DNA from: Priapulus caudatus
Taxonomy: Eukaryota; Priapulida; Priapulimorpha; Priapulimorphida; Priapulidae
Assembly (NCBI RefSeq): GCF_000485595.1
Contig: NW_014578012.1
Location: 68,843 to 116,384 of the forward strand
Reading direction: 5' to 3'
Length of the DNA stretch: 47,542 bases
Shown: piece by piece, positions 11,389 to 23,169 of the stretch
Position numbering within the stretch: position 1 is the stretch's first letter
Layout of the letters: each line of letters starts with the position of its first letter
Position numbers and translations under genes: made by a program
Notes under the pieces: generated by a model
Seen by the model: the letters and a program-made list of their open reading frames with translations, nothing else
Databases searched by the model: none
What the model was told of the DNA's origin: nothing

Positions 11389-14350
11389 TCACTCCTCGTA
11401 AAACGTCCTGCAGAGTGCCGCGCTCCTAACGAGTTTGCAGCTTCTTCCGTCGTGGCCATCCTCGTCCAGAGACAAGCCAGGATGCAGGAACTGAGAAGTA
11501 TTCGACAGTTCATCCTTCCAGCCAGCATGGTTCAATGCTGCCATCCCGTCGTTAACCTCGTAACCCGCCTCCCTCCAACGACGGGGCAGCACGCAGGCAT
11601 TCACGTCGAAACGGGTGGATGCGTTCACGGCAGTTTCGGTGGCTCCGCCTAGTGTCGGCTCAGCTGGGAATAATGCCGAGACGTCGCACACACGTCGAGC
11701 GGTGAAGCCAACATCTTCCTGTCCAAGCTCGCCCACTTCTGAGACCAACGTGGACACGATGTCGTCGACGAAGCTCGTGGGTTGGTGGCGCCCTCTCTGT
11801 CCAGCTATGGTCGATAGCGCAGTGCCGGGCCTACCTACGCAGGCCAATTCGCTTCTGTTTAGCTGAGCATCTCTGCTGCTATATTGGCTTGCCGAACCGA
11901 GTTTAACACCGGCATCGTGAAATGGCAGTTGTGTTGCGGATCGCTGCCGTGCGAGGGCGCCACATTGTGCCTTTGTAGGGTAAACATAATCGTCACGAAA
12001 TGGCTGTCGTGCTGCCAACTGTTGCCGCGTGAGGGTGCCACGAGGTGCATCAGGAGCGTAATCGCACATTGTAGCGAACGACTGCATGTCGCGTGCACCG
12101 ATAGAGTTTGCTCCACCATGCCCTAGATCCTGCAGTCGTCTGCTGATATGTTCGGTCGGCCAGGGCGGTGTTATCTCCTCAACGAATTGCTTCTGCCGAT
12201 GGCATAACACAGAGCATAAAATTTCATTGGATTTCGAGGAAATACACCAAACATTTTCTACTTTCGAATATTATATGCTATATTCTATAAAAGTTCAGTT
12301 TTTAAAAATAGTTAAAAGGGGGCCTAAACCCCAACTCATTAATCATCTTTAATTAAGTCTGCTTCAGAACAAATTTGACTCCTTTTCCCCCTATATTTCT
12401 CTGTCTCTCTCTCTCTCTCTCTCTCACTCTCTCACTCCCTCTCCAAAACATTTATCCCAGCAAGAGTCTGACATCATAACACAAGCTGCAAGCGCTGTTC
12501 TATGTTAAAAAAACTCACTGTTGCATCAGTGAGAAAGGAGGTGCATCCCGATTCACGGGTTTCCCCCTGCTCGTGAAGGATGTCTGGATGAATCATCGAC
12601 CCCTTGTCATTCCACAGTTCCCAATCTTGTCCGCTTGGGCCTCCCCGGTCACTATAAGGTAAACCATAGCTCGCACTGGCAGACGACTCTGATGTCAACT
12701 GACACGTCTCGTCACGGGACTCTTTCTTGAGGACGTAGGAGAGGTCGCTGTGGCCGTGTCTCGCCCTATAACAGTTAAATATAGTCTCCTGATGTCAGCA
12801 AGTGATGTCGAATGAAAGAGGAAGATACCAAGAAAATACAGATAGCAAAAGGGCGAGAGAGAGAGAGAGAGAGAGAGAGATCGATGGATGGATGGGATAA
12901 AAGAGAGATTTGGCAGGAGAGATAGAGAGAGAGAGGGGGAGGAAGAGAGAGAGAGAATAGAGGGGGTAACTTGATCTCTGAAGTTATTGCTAAAGATATG
13001 GGTTTTTCACTTATTTAAGTGTATCCATACATTTAGAAGATGTGTGCGACACATTTGAATTCATGACACCTGATTGATTCTATGGCTAAAATTAACAATC
13101 GTGAAAATACCAGTTGAATTGCGATCGTTTCTTCCGTAGCTCCATCAGGTGATCGTCAAACACTAGTTTTCTGCTCTGGGTTCGCTTGCCCGATTTATTC
13201 TTTCCTCTGCGCAGGGAAAATGGGCGTGGCAACTCTGCCCTTGCTAGTGTGTAATTTTGTCTCGGAATGTCCAGTTGCCATTCAGTTTGGTTATCTATCT
13301 CTCTTGTTATAGGGGCTTGCGCCCTTGCCACAGATGCACCTGTGACCTGAAATTTACATTTTCATTCCAATTCTTTTTATTCTTCTGTTAATTGTTAAAT
13401 TAAAACTTTAATTTTTAAACTTTTGCTCCTGCGATCTGCAGTATTTATCTGTCTATTTTATCAACTCTGTCTCTCTCCGTCTTCGGTATAGTTCCTTGGA
13501 CTTTCAATATTAAATCGTATGAGGTTAATTACCAGATTAGAATTTTGTAATAATGCATTATATAGTTTATTTTTTCCACCGAGACTGTATATGCACTTAA
13601 TTAAAACCCTGTACATTTCCACACTTTGCGCAGATAATTTAGGTACTCTGTATATAACATCTAAGTGTTCACACAATGGTATATTCATAAAAACAAGAGA
13701 ATCCAGAAACAATGGAATACGTTTACTCGCCATTCCAAAAGCTCCATATGCTTCTTCTTCATTGCTTGCTTCAGATCCAGTTTGACGTCTAGACGAACAG
13801 AAATTAAATTTGCCTATAATGACGATGAGTCTATACTATGATGAGTCTATTTTATCAAATAAAGTCATTGAAATGACACTGAACAGTATCGCCTATCGGG
13901 TGACCTCACATAGTGTAGATCCTATTCGATTAGAGTCATTTACCTGGTTTCATTGTTCCAAACTGTTAACTTGTCAATGTGTCTATATTTGCTTGATATG
14001 TGACATTCTCCTTTTGGCAAGTTAGAGTTTGCAGAAGAATTTTGGGACTTTTGCCTGGTCACACGCTTGGAACACCTGCAGTGGTGAGACAAGGTTACCA
14101 ATTAAATTATATGAAACCAACTAAGAGGCGCATGTACCAAATAAATACCTCACGAATTTTAGTGTTGAGGTGCCTTGGCTTTGCAATGGCAGCTATTAAT
14201 TCTGCTTAGCAGACAATCTTGGACCATGTACACATGATACACATGTAGTGATGTACACAATAGGCCTATATACACAATAATATATTGGACAAAATACACA
14301 TAAGGAACAGTAAAATAAAGTTACCTTCCGAAAGGAACCAGTGTATCCAT
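11389..14350 (-). CDS. Unrecognised seven-exon protein, about 509 aa
   Basis: Exons in transcription order: 14350-14325 (exon opens at 14395), 14075-13944, 13788-13727, 13647-13625, 13346-13111, 12765-12519 and 12192-11389. Each join keeps frame and total CDS length is a multiple of three. The start ATG at 14350 (MDTLVPFG) has A at -3 and G at +4; an upstream coding exon is possible because the frame stays open to 14395. Visible blocks are a basic N-terminus (CSKRVTRQKSQNSS), a Lys/Arg-rich middle (LRRGKNKSGKRTQSRK then FDDHLMELRKKRSQFNW), an acidic segment (DWELWNDKGSMIHPDILHEQ) and a long GC-rich last exon. That exon holds two related repeats (GTLTRQQLAARQPFRDD and GALARQRSATQLPFHDA). There is no signal peptide or membrane segment. 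The product is not recognised; the basic middle suggests a nuclear or centrosomal role, which is only inference. The 23-nt exon and the exact start are the weakest parts. Confidence 0.55.
12396..12440. repeat. (TC)n tract in intron
   Basis: A ctctctct run with a few interruptions inside the last intron of the minus-strand gene (12193-12518). A reciprocal (GA)n tract lies in the preceding intron at 12854-12880, with more GA-rich sequence to about 12957. Confidence 0.85.
13445..13520 (+). pseudogene. Short LINE remnant
   Basis: The segment atcaactctgtctctctccg and what follows (to cttggactttc) is closely similar to 4686-4730 at the 3' end of the decayed LINE. It is a small fragment in an intron of the minus-strand gene, with no coding value. 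Confidence 0.5.
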
Positions 14351-15016
14351 TCTGATGTAATATTTCTCCTCTAGAAACAGATTTGGTTGTTGAGTCTAAA
14401 AACGGAAAGGTGATACAGATTTATGTTACTTGACCACAATGAAAATATTCTAATGTGTGTGCCGAAGGCATGCATATGGGTCAGAATGGGTGGATGGTTA
14501 CTGGTATTAAATATAATACTAATTAAAGTAAGTGGTAGTGGTATTTTTAAATGAATTCTCTCAAACCATGGATCTGTTCGACTGCGCGACTGTTTACCAA
14601 GCACAAATGTTTGTCAAATCATGGTGTCCCTGTTCATTATTTTTTAAATCGCCGGTAAACATATGACCAAACTCTCGTGGAACACAGCTGAAGTAGATGG
14701 CTATCTAGCCACTCGGCAGAAAACAGTCCGAGTCAAAATAATGATTTTCAGCCCCTGAAATTCAATTCTTATAGTTATTAGTAATATTACTTATAGGATC
14801 CCATGGTGGTCTGCTATCTACTTTCAGGTATCATCGTAACTTCTAAATGTAACCACTAGGTGTCGCAAGAGTGTGGAGTAAACAAATGGCGACTGAAAAT
14901 TTTACTGATAGAGAAAACGTTGTTATTTTAGTGTTATTCTGATATCAGTACATTTAGGTTTGGATAAACCCGATTGATATTAAAGCGCGTGTTAGTCACA
15001 TTATCAAAATGATAAG
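14351..15016. promoter_or_regulatory. Putative divergent promoter between two unrecognised genes
   Basis: The 666 bp separates the start codons of the minus-strand gene (14350) and the plus-strand gene (15017). The minus-strand 5' exon continues to 14395. Head-to-head spacing under 1 kb suggests a shared promoter. No TATA box or CpG island is obvious. Confidence 0.4.
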
Positions 15017-18000
15017 ATGCCACGGAGAAGAAACATTTCTGACTTGACAGTACGCGGAAAAGCGTCACCAATTTGGTAAGCTTAGCCGTGGATTTACTTT
15101 CTTTACTTTACTAAAGAAGAATTTTTTTTAAGGCTAGTTTAGCCTTAGCCCGACCAGGCTGTGCGACGGATTGTCTATACAATGTACTATTGGGTATTCT
15201 AACCCTAGCAATACCGTTTCTTGGAGCTAGTTTAGCATTTGCTTTAGAGACTGTCTATAGTCTATAGTCTATAGTCTATAGAGTTTAGTTTAGGCTCCCC
15301 CGCTGGGCTGCGACTAGAGACAGCGCGTCTCCCATGGTACCGAATTCTCTCCCTAGAGGGCCTTATTATTATTATTTTTAATTAGGGATACGGTTAGGGT
15401 TAGGGTTAACTGATTTTATTAATTGTTAATTAATAATGCGCCATCTAGCGGATCACTATCTCTCCCCTGAAACCTACTATTTCGGACTTGGGAGACGCGC
15501 TGTCCCTAGTGGCATCCCCCCTGCTGAATTTAGAGTTAGACTAATATTATTGAGTAGGTAATAAAAACTAGTCCACCGATCTACGCATTCGCCTTAGACT
15601 TAAATGTGGCTGCTTTAACATGCGTCATATAACATTTGCAAACTGTGGAACATCAACATGGGAAGGAATTTCACATCTACACTAAAAATTTGTGTGGTTA
15701 TTAAATGCATCAATCAATTTGCATGTCCTAGTAATACTAATACTAATAGTATTAGCACCCAAGGTTGTACCTTAGCTCTAGTACTATAGCACTTCGTTCC
15801 GCCGCAGGGCTATAGAATATTCTATGTTGAATCCTGTCACTTTTTCTGCTCCCACGAAAAAGGCCTTACAAAGCGCAAAATGATCGGGCATTTTAACACT
15901 TATTTATGCTCATAGGGTCTATGTCCCCCAGGGTACTGCCGGAACGTACCCTGGGTACGGTCCGGTATACCGGAACGTACCCTGGTCACTATTTGATATG
16001 GTTAGGGTTAGGATTAGGGTTCGGGTTAGGCAGTAGGCGTAGGCGACTCCCTAGACTCGTTAGTGGAGTAGACAAGGTACGGTTCGGCATATTAGATAGT
16101 ACCAGGGTACGTTCCGGTATATACCGGACCGTACCCAGGGTACGTTCCGGCAGTACCCCGGGGGACATAGACCCTCTCGGCCTTATTTATATATATGGAC
16201 CTCTCACCTATCGTTTTGAACACTTTCCACAATTTTACACCATGTATTTATGCATTTATTCCTCAAAGTGCTAGCACTACTCAGTGCTCGACACAGCCGG
16301 TTGCCCGGTCGCCAATGGCGACCAAAACCTCTGCTGGGCGATTAAAAAATACCAAAAACAAAATATTACAGGCCCAAAATAAATCTTTGGGCGAGTACAA
16401 TTTTTGTTCGGCGTTAACACAGCGCAAAACAAGTGCTCAGATTTCGATTTATCGCAACACTCGGCGGACACGGCTTTCCTATATAAAGAAAGATAATGCT
16501 GATTTAAAACCTGTCGCCGTGTTACTGTTAGCGTGGTTTCATATGTGCCCATGCGTTTTTGCAAATGTGGCATGCAAACAGCGTTCGAAATTAGTGCCGA
16601 CCCGGAGGCCCGAGGCCACCAAGTTTTTGCTTCGGCCACCACCTCATATTACGCTGAAATACTACAGTTATCGCAACGGCAGTTTAGACAGACTTGTAAA
16701 TGGGAGCGCATTCTAATACGCTCCGTTCCTGAACGTAGACGGGGTATCCAAAACATCCTCCAATTATGATTCGCCACACGAACAAAACCTCGTGACAGTC
16801 TAAGAAATCGATTGCAGCATGTAGCGTAGCCCAGTGTTTTTATGACCGCATAACAATAAGTTCATATGTCGCAGGGGTTATCGTGGGGAGTGAGGGCACG
16901 ACCAGTGACACCTGACACGCACGTAATCAAAGCTGTTAATTGAATTCGGCACTTTTCTTTACGTAGAAAGTGGACTATTGTAATTCAGTTAGATATCTAG
17001 AAGCAATGTAAACTGTATATATACTTCAAGATTCTAGGCACTTGTAACTTTGCAGATGTGCGGCAGCATTGATCTATGCATGGGGGTACCCAGGACTGGG
17101 GAGGAGAAAAACGAAAGTAAAACTATCCCAGAAGCTCCCCGACATTCCTAGAGCTTGAAATATATTATTTGACCAACTCTATGTTACATACATGTATGCT
17201 GTTAGTGTTAATGCCAATGGTTATTTTTATATACCATGTTGTTACTCACTGCTAGTAAATAAGCAGACCACCAACTTTTGTGCAGGACCACCGACTTTCT
17301 GAAGTTGGTGGTCCTGCTGTCCACTAGATTTTCAGCCAAAATTGACGTGCTGGTACATTTAAAGGGATTATGTCTAGCATATAAGTACTCTCAGGCAGCC
17401 CAAGCAGGGTTTAGGACCCCACGTTTAGGGTCTCAGGCACTATTTATCTAGTATTTATAGATCATGTTGCGAGTACATGTAAATTCTATCGTGCCATGCA
17501 TACATGCAAAAACTATGGATTCTTGTGTGCATGCTAAAGTGAGGTTGAATATATCAACATGCTGTGAGCTGATCGTATGCATTAGAAAACGGAGCATGCA
17601 GACTCTGTCAGTAACCAGTGGGCAGGGTTCTGGACCAAACTGAGTGCCTCAGAGACCATAATGCCAAACATAATCCATATAACCCCTAACCTCGGTCGAT
17701 ATAATTCCACCAATCATATAGTACACACTGTTATAGCATGCAATGCTGTTTTACTTTATCTTTATTTCTCCTCCATGCAAAACTTCATGTAGCCATCTAA
17801 CTAGCAGGTTGTGCATCGTGTTAGGTTAATTTGTGCCATAAATGGGGTTCCACCCTTAAGCTGGGCTTATGCTGACAAATTGAAGAATTGTACCAATTTT
17901 GCAATTATACAACCGCAGTGTAAACGTAAAAGTCACGCGCGCAACTGGTTAATAGCAACTGGTTGGGTGATTAGAACCTGTTCTATTTTCGCTCAAGCGA

Positions 18001-20278
18001 AAAATGCAATGATTTCGAAATACTGGCTTTAACGGACTATATCTGTTTAGAATTTCCTCGCACTGCAGTGCCATTGATCTCAATTCATTGGCTATATCAC
18101 TTTTTCATTTAAATTTAACTTAGGGCAAAGACTGGACAGCCACCGTCTAACTCTAACAAAACCCTAGCGAGCAGCCAGCCACGCATTACAAGATCAGCAC
18201 AAACAACAAGAACACAGTACTCTCCAGTCAGAGAGACACCTAGACCTGCATCAGCTTCTGCTGTGATACTGTCACATTCGTCAGATCAGCAAGAGCACAA
18301 CTCGGATGCCGAATCTCAGGACAGTGGCTCTGAGAACCAAAATGCCTCTCTCGACCTGGCCTTAGATCTATCAAATCTAAATGCTAGTTTAAATAACTTT
18401 TACAAAAAGAATGTTAGTTTCGTAGATAACGGTGTGAAACAAGATTTGCCACAAAACAAGCTTCTTGATGGTGACAGTGAAAGTACTAGTAGCACAGAGG
18501 AGAGATTAAAACAGCTGATCGACAGTGACGATAGGGAAAATCAATTTAAGCCCTCATTGGACCTAGGCAGTAGTATTAGCATAGAAGAAAGCTTGTCTGA
18601 TCATTCTAGTTCTCCGATAACGAGCATGACTGGAAATGAGAACCCTTGGTTTCTAGATCCACCTCATTATTCCATTAGATCTGAAGATAACCAACGTAAT
18701 CATAATAATAAGTCCCACTCCATGTCAAGGTCAAGTAGTCCTGCAGTGTCAGAGTACACAGGTGAAATTAACTACAAATATCTTGTGCTCAAATACTTTC
18801 CTGTAACGCTTGGTGGGCTAGATCTTCCCAAATTGAATTATAGTGCAGACAATGAATCTGCCGAGCCTATAGTACCGCCTAGGAAATATGACTTGTCTCC
18901 AAGTGCTGTGGATAGAACATGGTCATATTCACCTCCTGCTGTTACATCTTCTGGCTATGGAACTGTGACAACAGACATGGCAGGTACACTGTTCTACCTT
19001 ATTATCATTATTCTTATTTTTGTTGTTGCTGTTGTTGATGTTGGTTTTGTTGATGTTACTATTATTTTAATATAGCAAGAGCTTTTGTTACTCTCAAGTT
19101 GAATTTTATTCTAATTGGACAGAGTGGAAGTACATATAATTAAAAGTTACACTTTTTATAACATAGCTGTAATATATATATGGTTTATAATATGAGTTAT
19201 AATATGTAAAATAGAGAGCCGTGATATCCCTCATTAATGATTGGACGTTTTTTAACAATTTAAAAACCTGACAATCAGTGATTGAAAGAGAAAACTAGAT
19301 TTGAATAAAAGTTGTAGCATTGTAATAAAATATAGTTTGCTTTGTTCAGTTAAGAAACTTGTTAAACCTAATTCCTTGCTAACACAGTAGAAACAGGCAG
19401 TTGTATGTTATCAAGAGCTTATAATAGAGATCTTCTATATCATCTCTATTATGAGCTCTTGATGCTATGTTCAATATTGTTCCCAAGCATTTTTATGAAT
19501 GTAATGGGAGATTTGTATTACATTTTTGCAGGGTTTTCTAGTTCGACACCATTCTCTGACAGACTAGGCGAGTTAAGAATGCAACAACTGAAATTGGAGG
19601 AAGCGCAAATGCTAAAGCTGAAAATGATAGAAGAACTGGAACGCATTCGAGGACCAAAACCCAGATGGTATTAAATTAAAATGTAAAGTAAACCAATTTT
19701 AAAGCAGGTCTCTAGACATTTTCTAGGACATTAGGTCGTAACTATTTGAGAACTCACTGCAATGTAAATGTTACATATCTGCCCATGTGCATGCATAACA
19801 CTTTGTCAATCTTATCTTCTCATTTTACCCAGAAACGTGTACTGAAGGAGGTGTTTTAGAAGTCCTATTATAAGGTACTGGTACTTGTTGTTGTCTTTGG
19901 TGAATATTGAAATCTATTAAAAATGTGAATTTAAGTTCCAGCCAACTAGTGTGAGCAGTTATGAAAACCAAAATTGTTTATGCGATAAATTGCATGCGTT
20001 AACCCAATGAGTTTTATCTGCCATGCATGTACCCAAGCAGGTGCAATTTACATCAAAATGACCAACTCGTACAGTGTGTTATATCACATAAACATAAATG
20101 ATTTCTGTATTTTCTTGGAGACAGGTATGAGCTTAGGGATAGCTCATTTCACAACGAGGCACACAGAAACAATGTACTGCTCTGGAACGAGAAGGACTGG
20201 GAGAGGCTTATAAACTATCGAATACGCCTATACGATGCAGTCAAATCACTCAACCAGATATCACCGAGAAGTTACTAA
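15017..20278 (+). CDS. Unrecognised four-exon protein, 402 aa
   Basis: Exons 15017-15075, 18124-18983, 19532-19667 and 20125-20278 have GT-AG borders with phases 2, 1 and 2 that all match. The protein starts MPRRRNISDLTVRGKASPIW (ATG with A at -3). A long, low-complexity Ser/Asp/Asn-rich middle (aa about 40-300) looks disordered and carries acidic-serine clusters. The only ordered part is the C-terminus, about aa 318-395: a predicted coiled coil (RMQQLKLEEAQMLKLK, then MIEELERIRGPKPRWYEL) followed by FHNEAHRNNVLLWNEKDW and INYRIRLYDAVKSL. This block is Trp/Arg-rich and looks conserved, but I cannot assign it to a family. A centrosomal, ciliary or cytoskeletal scaffold would fit the architecture; that is inference only. 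Intron 1 (3 kb) is full of MITEs. AATAAA lies at 20560-20565. Confidence 0.72.
15254..15281. repeat. (TCTATAG)4 tandem repeat
   Basis: Four consecutive 7-bp units in intron 1 of the plus-strand gene, directly left of the palindromic element at 15313. Confidence 0.9.
15313..15510. mobile_element. Palindromic MITE with telomere-like centre, second family
   Basis: Terminal inverted repeats actagagacagcgcgtctcc (15313 onward) and the near-complement at 15489-15510 match with very few differences. The spacer contains ggttagggttagggttaa near 15391. The TIRs are unrelated to those of the 10386 element. No target duplication was identified. Confidence 0.7.
15899..16190. mobile_element. Palindromic MULE-like MITE with 9-bp TSD and telomere-like centre
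   Basis: The element 15908-16181 is flanked by an exact 9-bp direct repeat cttatttat (15899-15907 and 16182-16190). Its arms (about 15908-15986 and 16100-16181) are long, near-perfect reverse complements built around agggtctatgtccccc (15914-15929) and gggggacatagaccct (16160-16175), each with nested ggtacgttccgg motifs. The spacer carries ggttagggttaggattaggg and further degenerate TTAGGG units. A 9-bp duplication is typical of Mutator-like transposases. Confidence 0.82.
17365..17676. mobile_element. MITE copy A (ggattatgt termini)
   Basis: Inverted termini begin ggattatgt(c/t)t(a/g)gcat and include a subterminal ctctcaggca-like motif on both sides. It lies in intron 1 of the 15017-20278 gene. 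The interior (gtacatgtaaattc, atgcaaaaacta and so on) is recognisably homologous to the copy at 21160-21412. Confidence 0.65.
17858..17990. mobile_element. Truncated copy of the 2614-3540 repeat family
   Basis: Starts aagctgggcttatgctgaca and shares gaattgtacca, ttttgc and agtgtaaacgtaaa with the left end of the 2614-3540 element. No matching right terminus was found. It lies about 130 bp upstream of exon 2 of the 15017-20278 gene. Confidence 0.55.
19410..19463. repeat. Intronic 22-bp hairpin
   Basis: Arms 19410-19431 and 19442-19463 are reverse complements with one mismatch around a 10-nt loop. It lies in intron 2 of the 15017-20278 gene, in sense orientation. The size resembles a short hairpin RNA, but the pairing stops at 22 bp. 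Confidence 0.6.
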
Positions 20279-23163
20279 TCGTATCTAACATCATTTAGAA
20301 AATCAACATAGTGACAGGAAAACATATAGCAACCACGAATAGTTATAGTTGATATGTTTATCAGATTATAAGAGATTCCAGTTACTATAGTATACTCAAT
20401 CTATTTATTGATATCTATCTATCTATCTATATACATATATATATATGGGGGCTGCAACGATATGCCTATGATGATGATGATGATCCCTCCATGGTATGAT
20501 ACATATAATGATATTTGGGCCACAATAGGATACAATCACAATATAGTACATCCTAAGGTAATAAAACTGTCTCAATATGCAATGCGTAATTAGATTAAAG
20601 CAAATACATAACTATAACCAATCACCTAGCTGAAACGGCAACTGCACATTCACGTTGTGTGCGTAACTTTTGGGAAACAGTATTCCATTTTGTTTAAATA
20701 GAATCAGAATTCACAATGCACAGGGATTAGACAGTGAATATGGCATTGTCAAATCAGCATGCTTCTTTTATCACACAAAAACATGTAAGGTGCGCCTGAC
20801 TGAGAGTTTGATAACCCAACAAAGGCATCAAGTGGGCATTTAACTTGAGTTAAGCTCAGATTTCTTTTTTCCGTATCATAACATATTGATACTCATGTGG
20901 AACTCTATCGTGAATCATATCATGGACATCGTATCACGATTAATTACATTGCGATTAATTGTTGCACCACTAATATATAGCTCGGGAGTGAATAAAAACT
21001 CTCCTGATATATGTATAATAGCAAAATATAGTATATGCGACTTGGCCGCTATTACACCCTTATTTGAAATTTATACACTGTAAGTTGGACGAGTTACAGG
21101 AAAATTAAATAAATTAACCTTACATGAGTTCCCTGTAACTATATAATAGGACATGAAACGGATTAAGTCTGGCACCAAGGTGCTCTCAGGCACTCTTAAT
21201 CTGGCATTGGGTGGTACTACGAGTATGAGTACGTGTAAATTCCAACGTACCATACGTGCAAAAACTATTGATCCATGTATGCATGATTAACGTGCTGCTA
21301 AATATTTATTATATCAGCATTAGAGGTGAGCTGACTTAAGCAAAAGCCTTGTTAATCACTGGTGTGTAGGGTTCTGGGCCAAAGACACCTGAGAGTACAT
21401 AAATGCCAGACTTGTAACGTTTAAACAAAAAATATCTTGCCACAAGTAAAACTGTTGTATAATTATTATTCTTTTCTTGTTGGGATGTGCTTTATGGCCA
21501 ATTCTAGTGTCTACTGTTTACCATGCATTAGATGTAACTTTCTGGAAGCAAGATGAGATGTGAGACAATGAGAGGCAGTGTAATATTAATTACTATGTTT
21601 ATGCTTGTTGAGCTGACTGTGTATTCTTGTATAAGTATAGAGATGTGCGGGTAGTGTGTATTTATACAGACACTATAATTATCTATCTATCTTGATTGCA
21701 TTTAATATTTAAGTTAAAATAATTATATAGTTATAAAATGCAGTGTTAAATGTGCTATGTACACGTTGATAGCATATGGTCTCACATTATTTATGATTAC
21801 ACTGCATTTTGCAAGAAGAAGTGTTATGTAGGGTATTGAGAACGTGTTAATTCCTTGTAGTGTACCTGCTACCAGTGCAAAAAATACACGGGGCTCGGGC
21901 GATTTAGCCCCCGAAATGCCAAAAAGAGCCCCGGAAATGCCAAAAAGAACCCCCAGAAATTTGCATAGAGTTCAAGGCAAACCAAATTTTAGAGTGCTAT
22001 TTTCATGCACGCGAGCTTGAAAAGTAGCCCCCGAAAAATAAATTCTATTTTTTCCCCTGCCTGCTACTGGTACATAGAAATTATTCAAGCACGACTAGTT
22101 ATAGCTAGCCATTACAAGGTAGGATAGCTACACGATTGTGAATAACTAACTCTCTGTTATTTCCACAGTTACACGTGTAGTGTCAGTATTCTTTTTTATT
22201 TAGTAGACATTGATTCAATATTACAAGCTATTTTTAGGTCAGTGTGATGTCTTACAATACATGGACCGTGGTGTATCCCATTTTTGTATAAAACAAGATA
22301 CTGACCGGACCAAAAGTCACTATGTAATTGTTTCATTATATTATGATGTTTCTGTTCTTACACGGGTATAAATATTTCACTTGTAGCTACATAATACTGA
22401 CTGCTCACTAAAACATTGTAGTAATATTAATTCCTTGCTATGACGTGAGATGATTTCGGTTTTAATGACTCTATTTACTTGAAAAACACAAATAAGACGG
22501 GTGAAGGTAAATCAGCCATGTTCAATCAAAAATATTTAAGCAGTGCTGGTTTTAAATTGAAGAAATCCACTTGTCTATTGCTTCTATTGGTCAGATTTCA
22601 TTAGTTATAAGCATGACTTTATCTTTATCAATCAGTATTTGTGAGGAATCTGACACTGCTCAACTTCTCAACACAAAAACCTGAATATTCGTAGTGTCTG
22701 CTTTAGATAGTTATAATCTGACATGTAAAACCGTCTCCAAGTTATTTTGAAAATTATACCATATATTACCATTTGAGGTCTGTGGTGAAATGATTACAAT
22801 AATGCTTTCAATGTGGTAGATTGGTATAATTGCCAAAGCCGTCATGTGTGAGTGAAGTACACACATGCATAATATAGACCATCATCTACCCATCTAACGT
22901 ATTAACAGCTAGTTATGACATATTTGTGGCCTCACGTATTGTTCCTCATTAAGGCTAGTTTACAGTCAGTGCTCAATTTACAAATAAGAGTGTGTGTATA
23001 TATAATGTGTATATATAATGTGTATATAAAGTGTGCATGTCTCCAGTAATTCTAGTATATTTTTGCATTTTATTTCTGAATTTGGTCCTAGAAAATTGAT
23101 GTGATTGAGACAATGAGACTATGAGCACACACAATTAATACTATTCTCACAATTCAGCAATAT
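20279..23163. other. Convergent intergenic region before RMI1
   Basis: Holds the 3' UTR and AATAAA (20560-20565) of the upstream gene, an (ATCT)n/(TA)n microsatellite at about 20413-20446, the MITE at 21160-21412 and two degenerate 21-22-bp repeats (cccgaaatgccaaaaaga type) at about 21900-21960. A tgtgtatatataa triple repeat lies at about 22992-23030. The rest is AT-rich with no supported gene. Confidence 0.55.
21160..21412. mobile_element. MITE copy B (gtctggca termini)
   Basis: Termini ggattaagtctggca on the left and tgccagac on the right, with subterminal ctctcaggca / acctgagag, match copy A at 17365-17676. The interiors are alignable throughout by eye but clearly diverged. Confidence 0.6.
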
Positions 23164-23169
23164 TTTATT
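23164..23169 (-). promoter_or_regulatory. Poly(A) signal of RMI1
   Basis: The plus strand reads tttatt, which is AATAAA on the RMI1 strand, about 280 nt downstream of its stop codon at 23453-23451. Confidence 0.55.

Noticed and set aside
13461-13733. 90-aa minus-strand ORF starting MASKRIPLF
   Set aside because: It overlaps the 13788-13727 exon and then runs through intron and a LINE remnant. Splicing at the GCGA|gtaaac donor gives a better, phase-consistent model.
16195-16716. 173-aa plus-strand ORF and an overlapping 121-aa minus-strand ORF
   Set aside because: They lie in intron 1 of the 15017-20278 gene, have no recognisable domain, and do not supply a frame-compatible exon between 15075 and 18124.
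18984-19075. Hydrophobic C-terminal extension of the 18263 ORF (LIIIILIFVVAVV)
   Set aside because: It is read-through past the exon 2 donor at 18983 into a T-rich intron, not a membrane segment of the protein.
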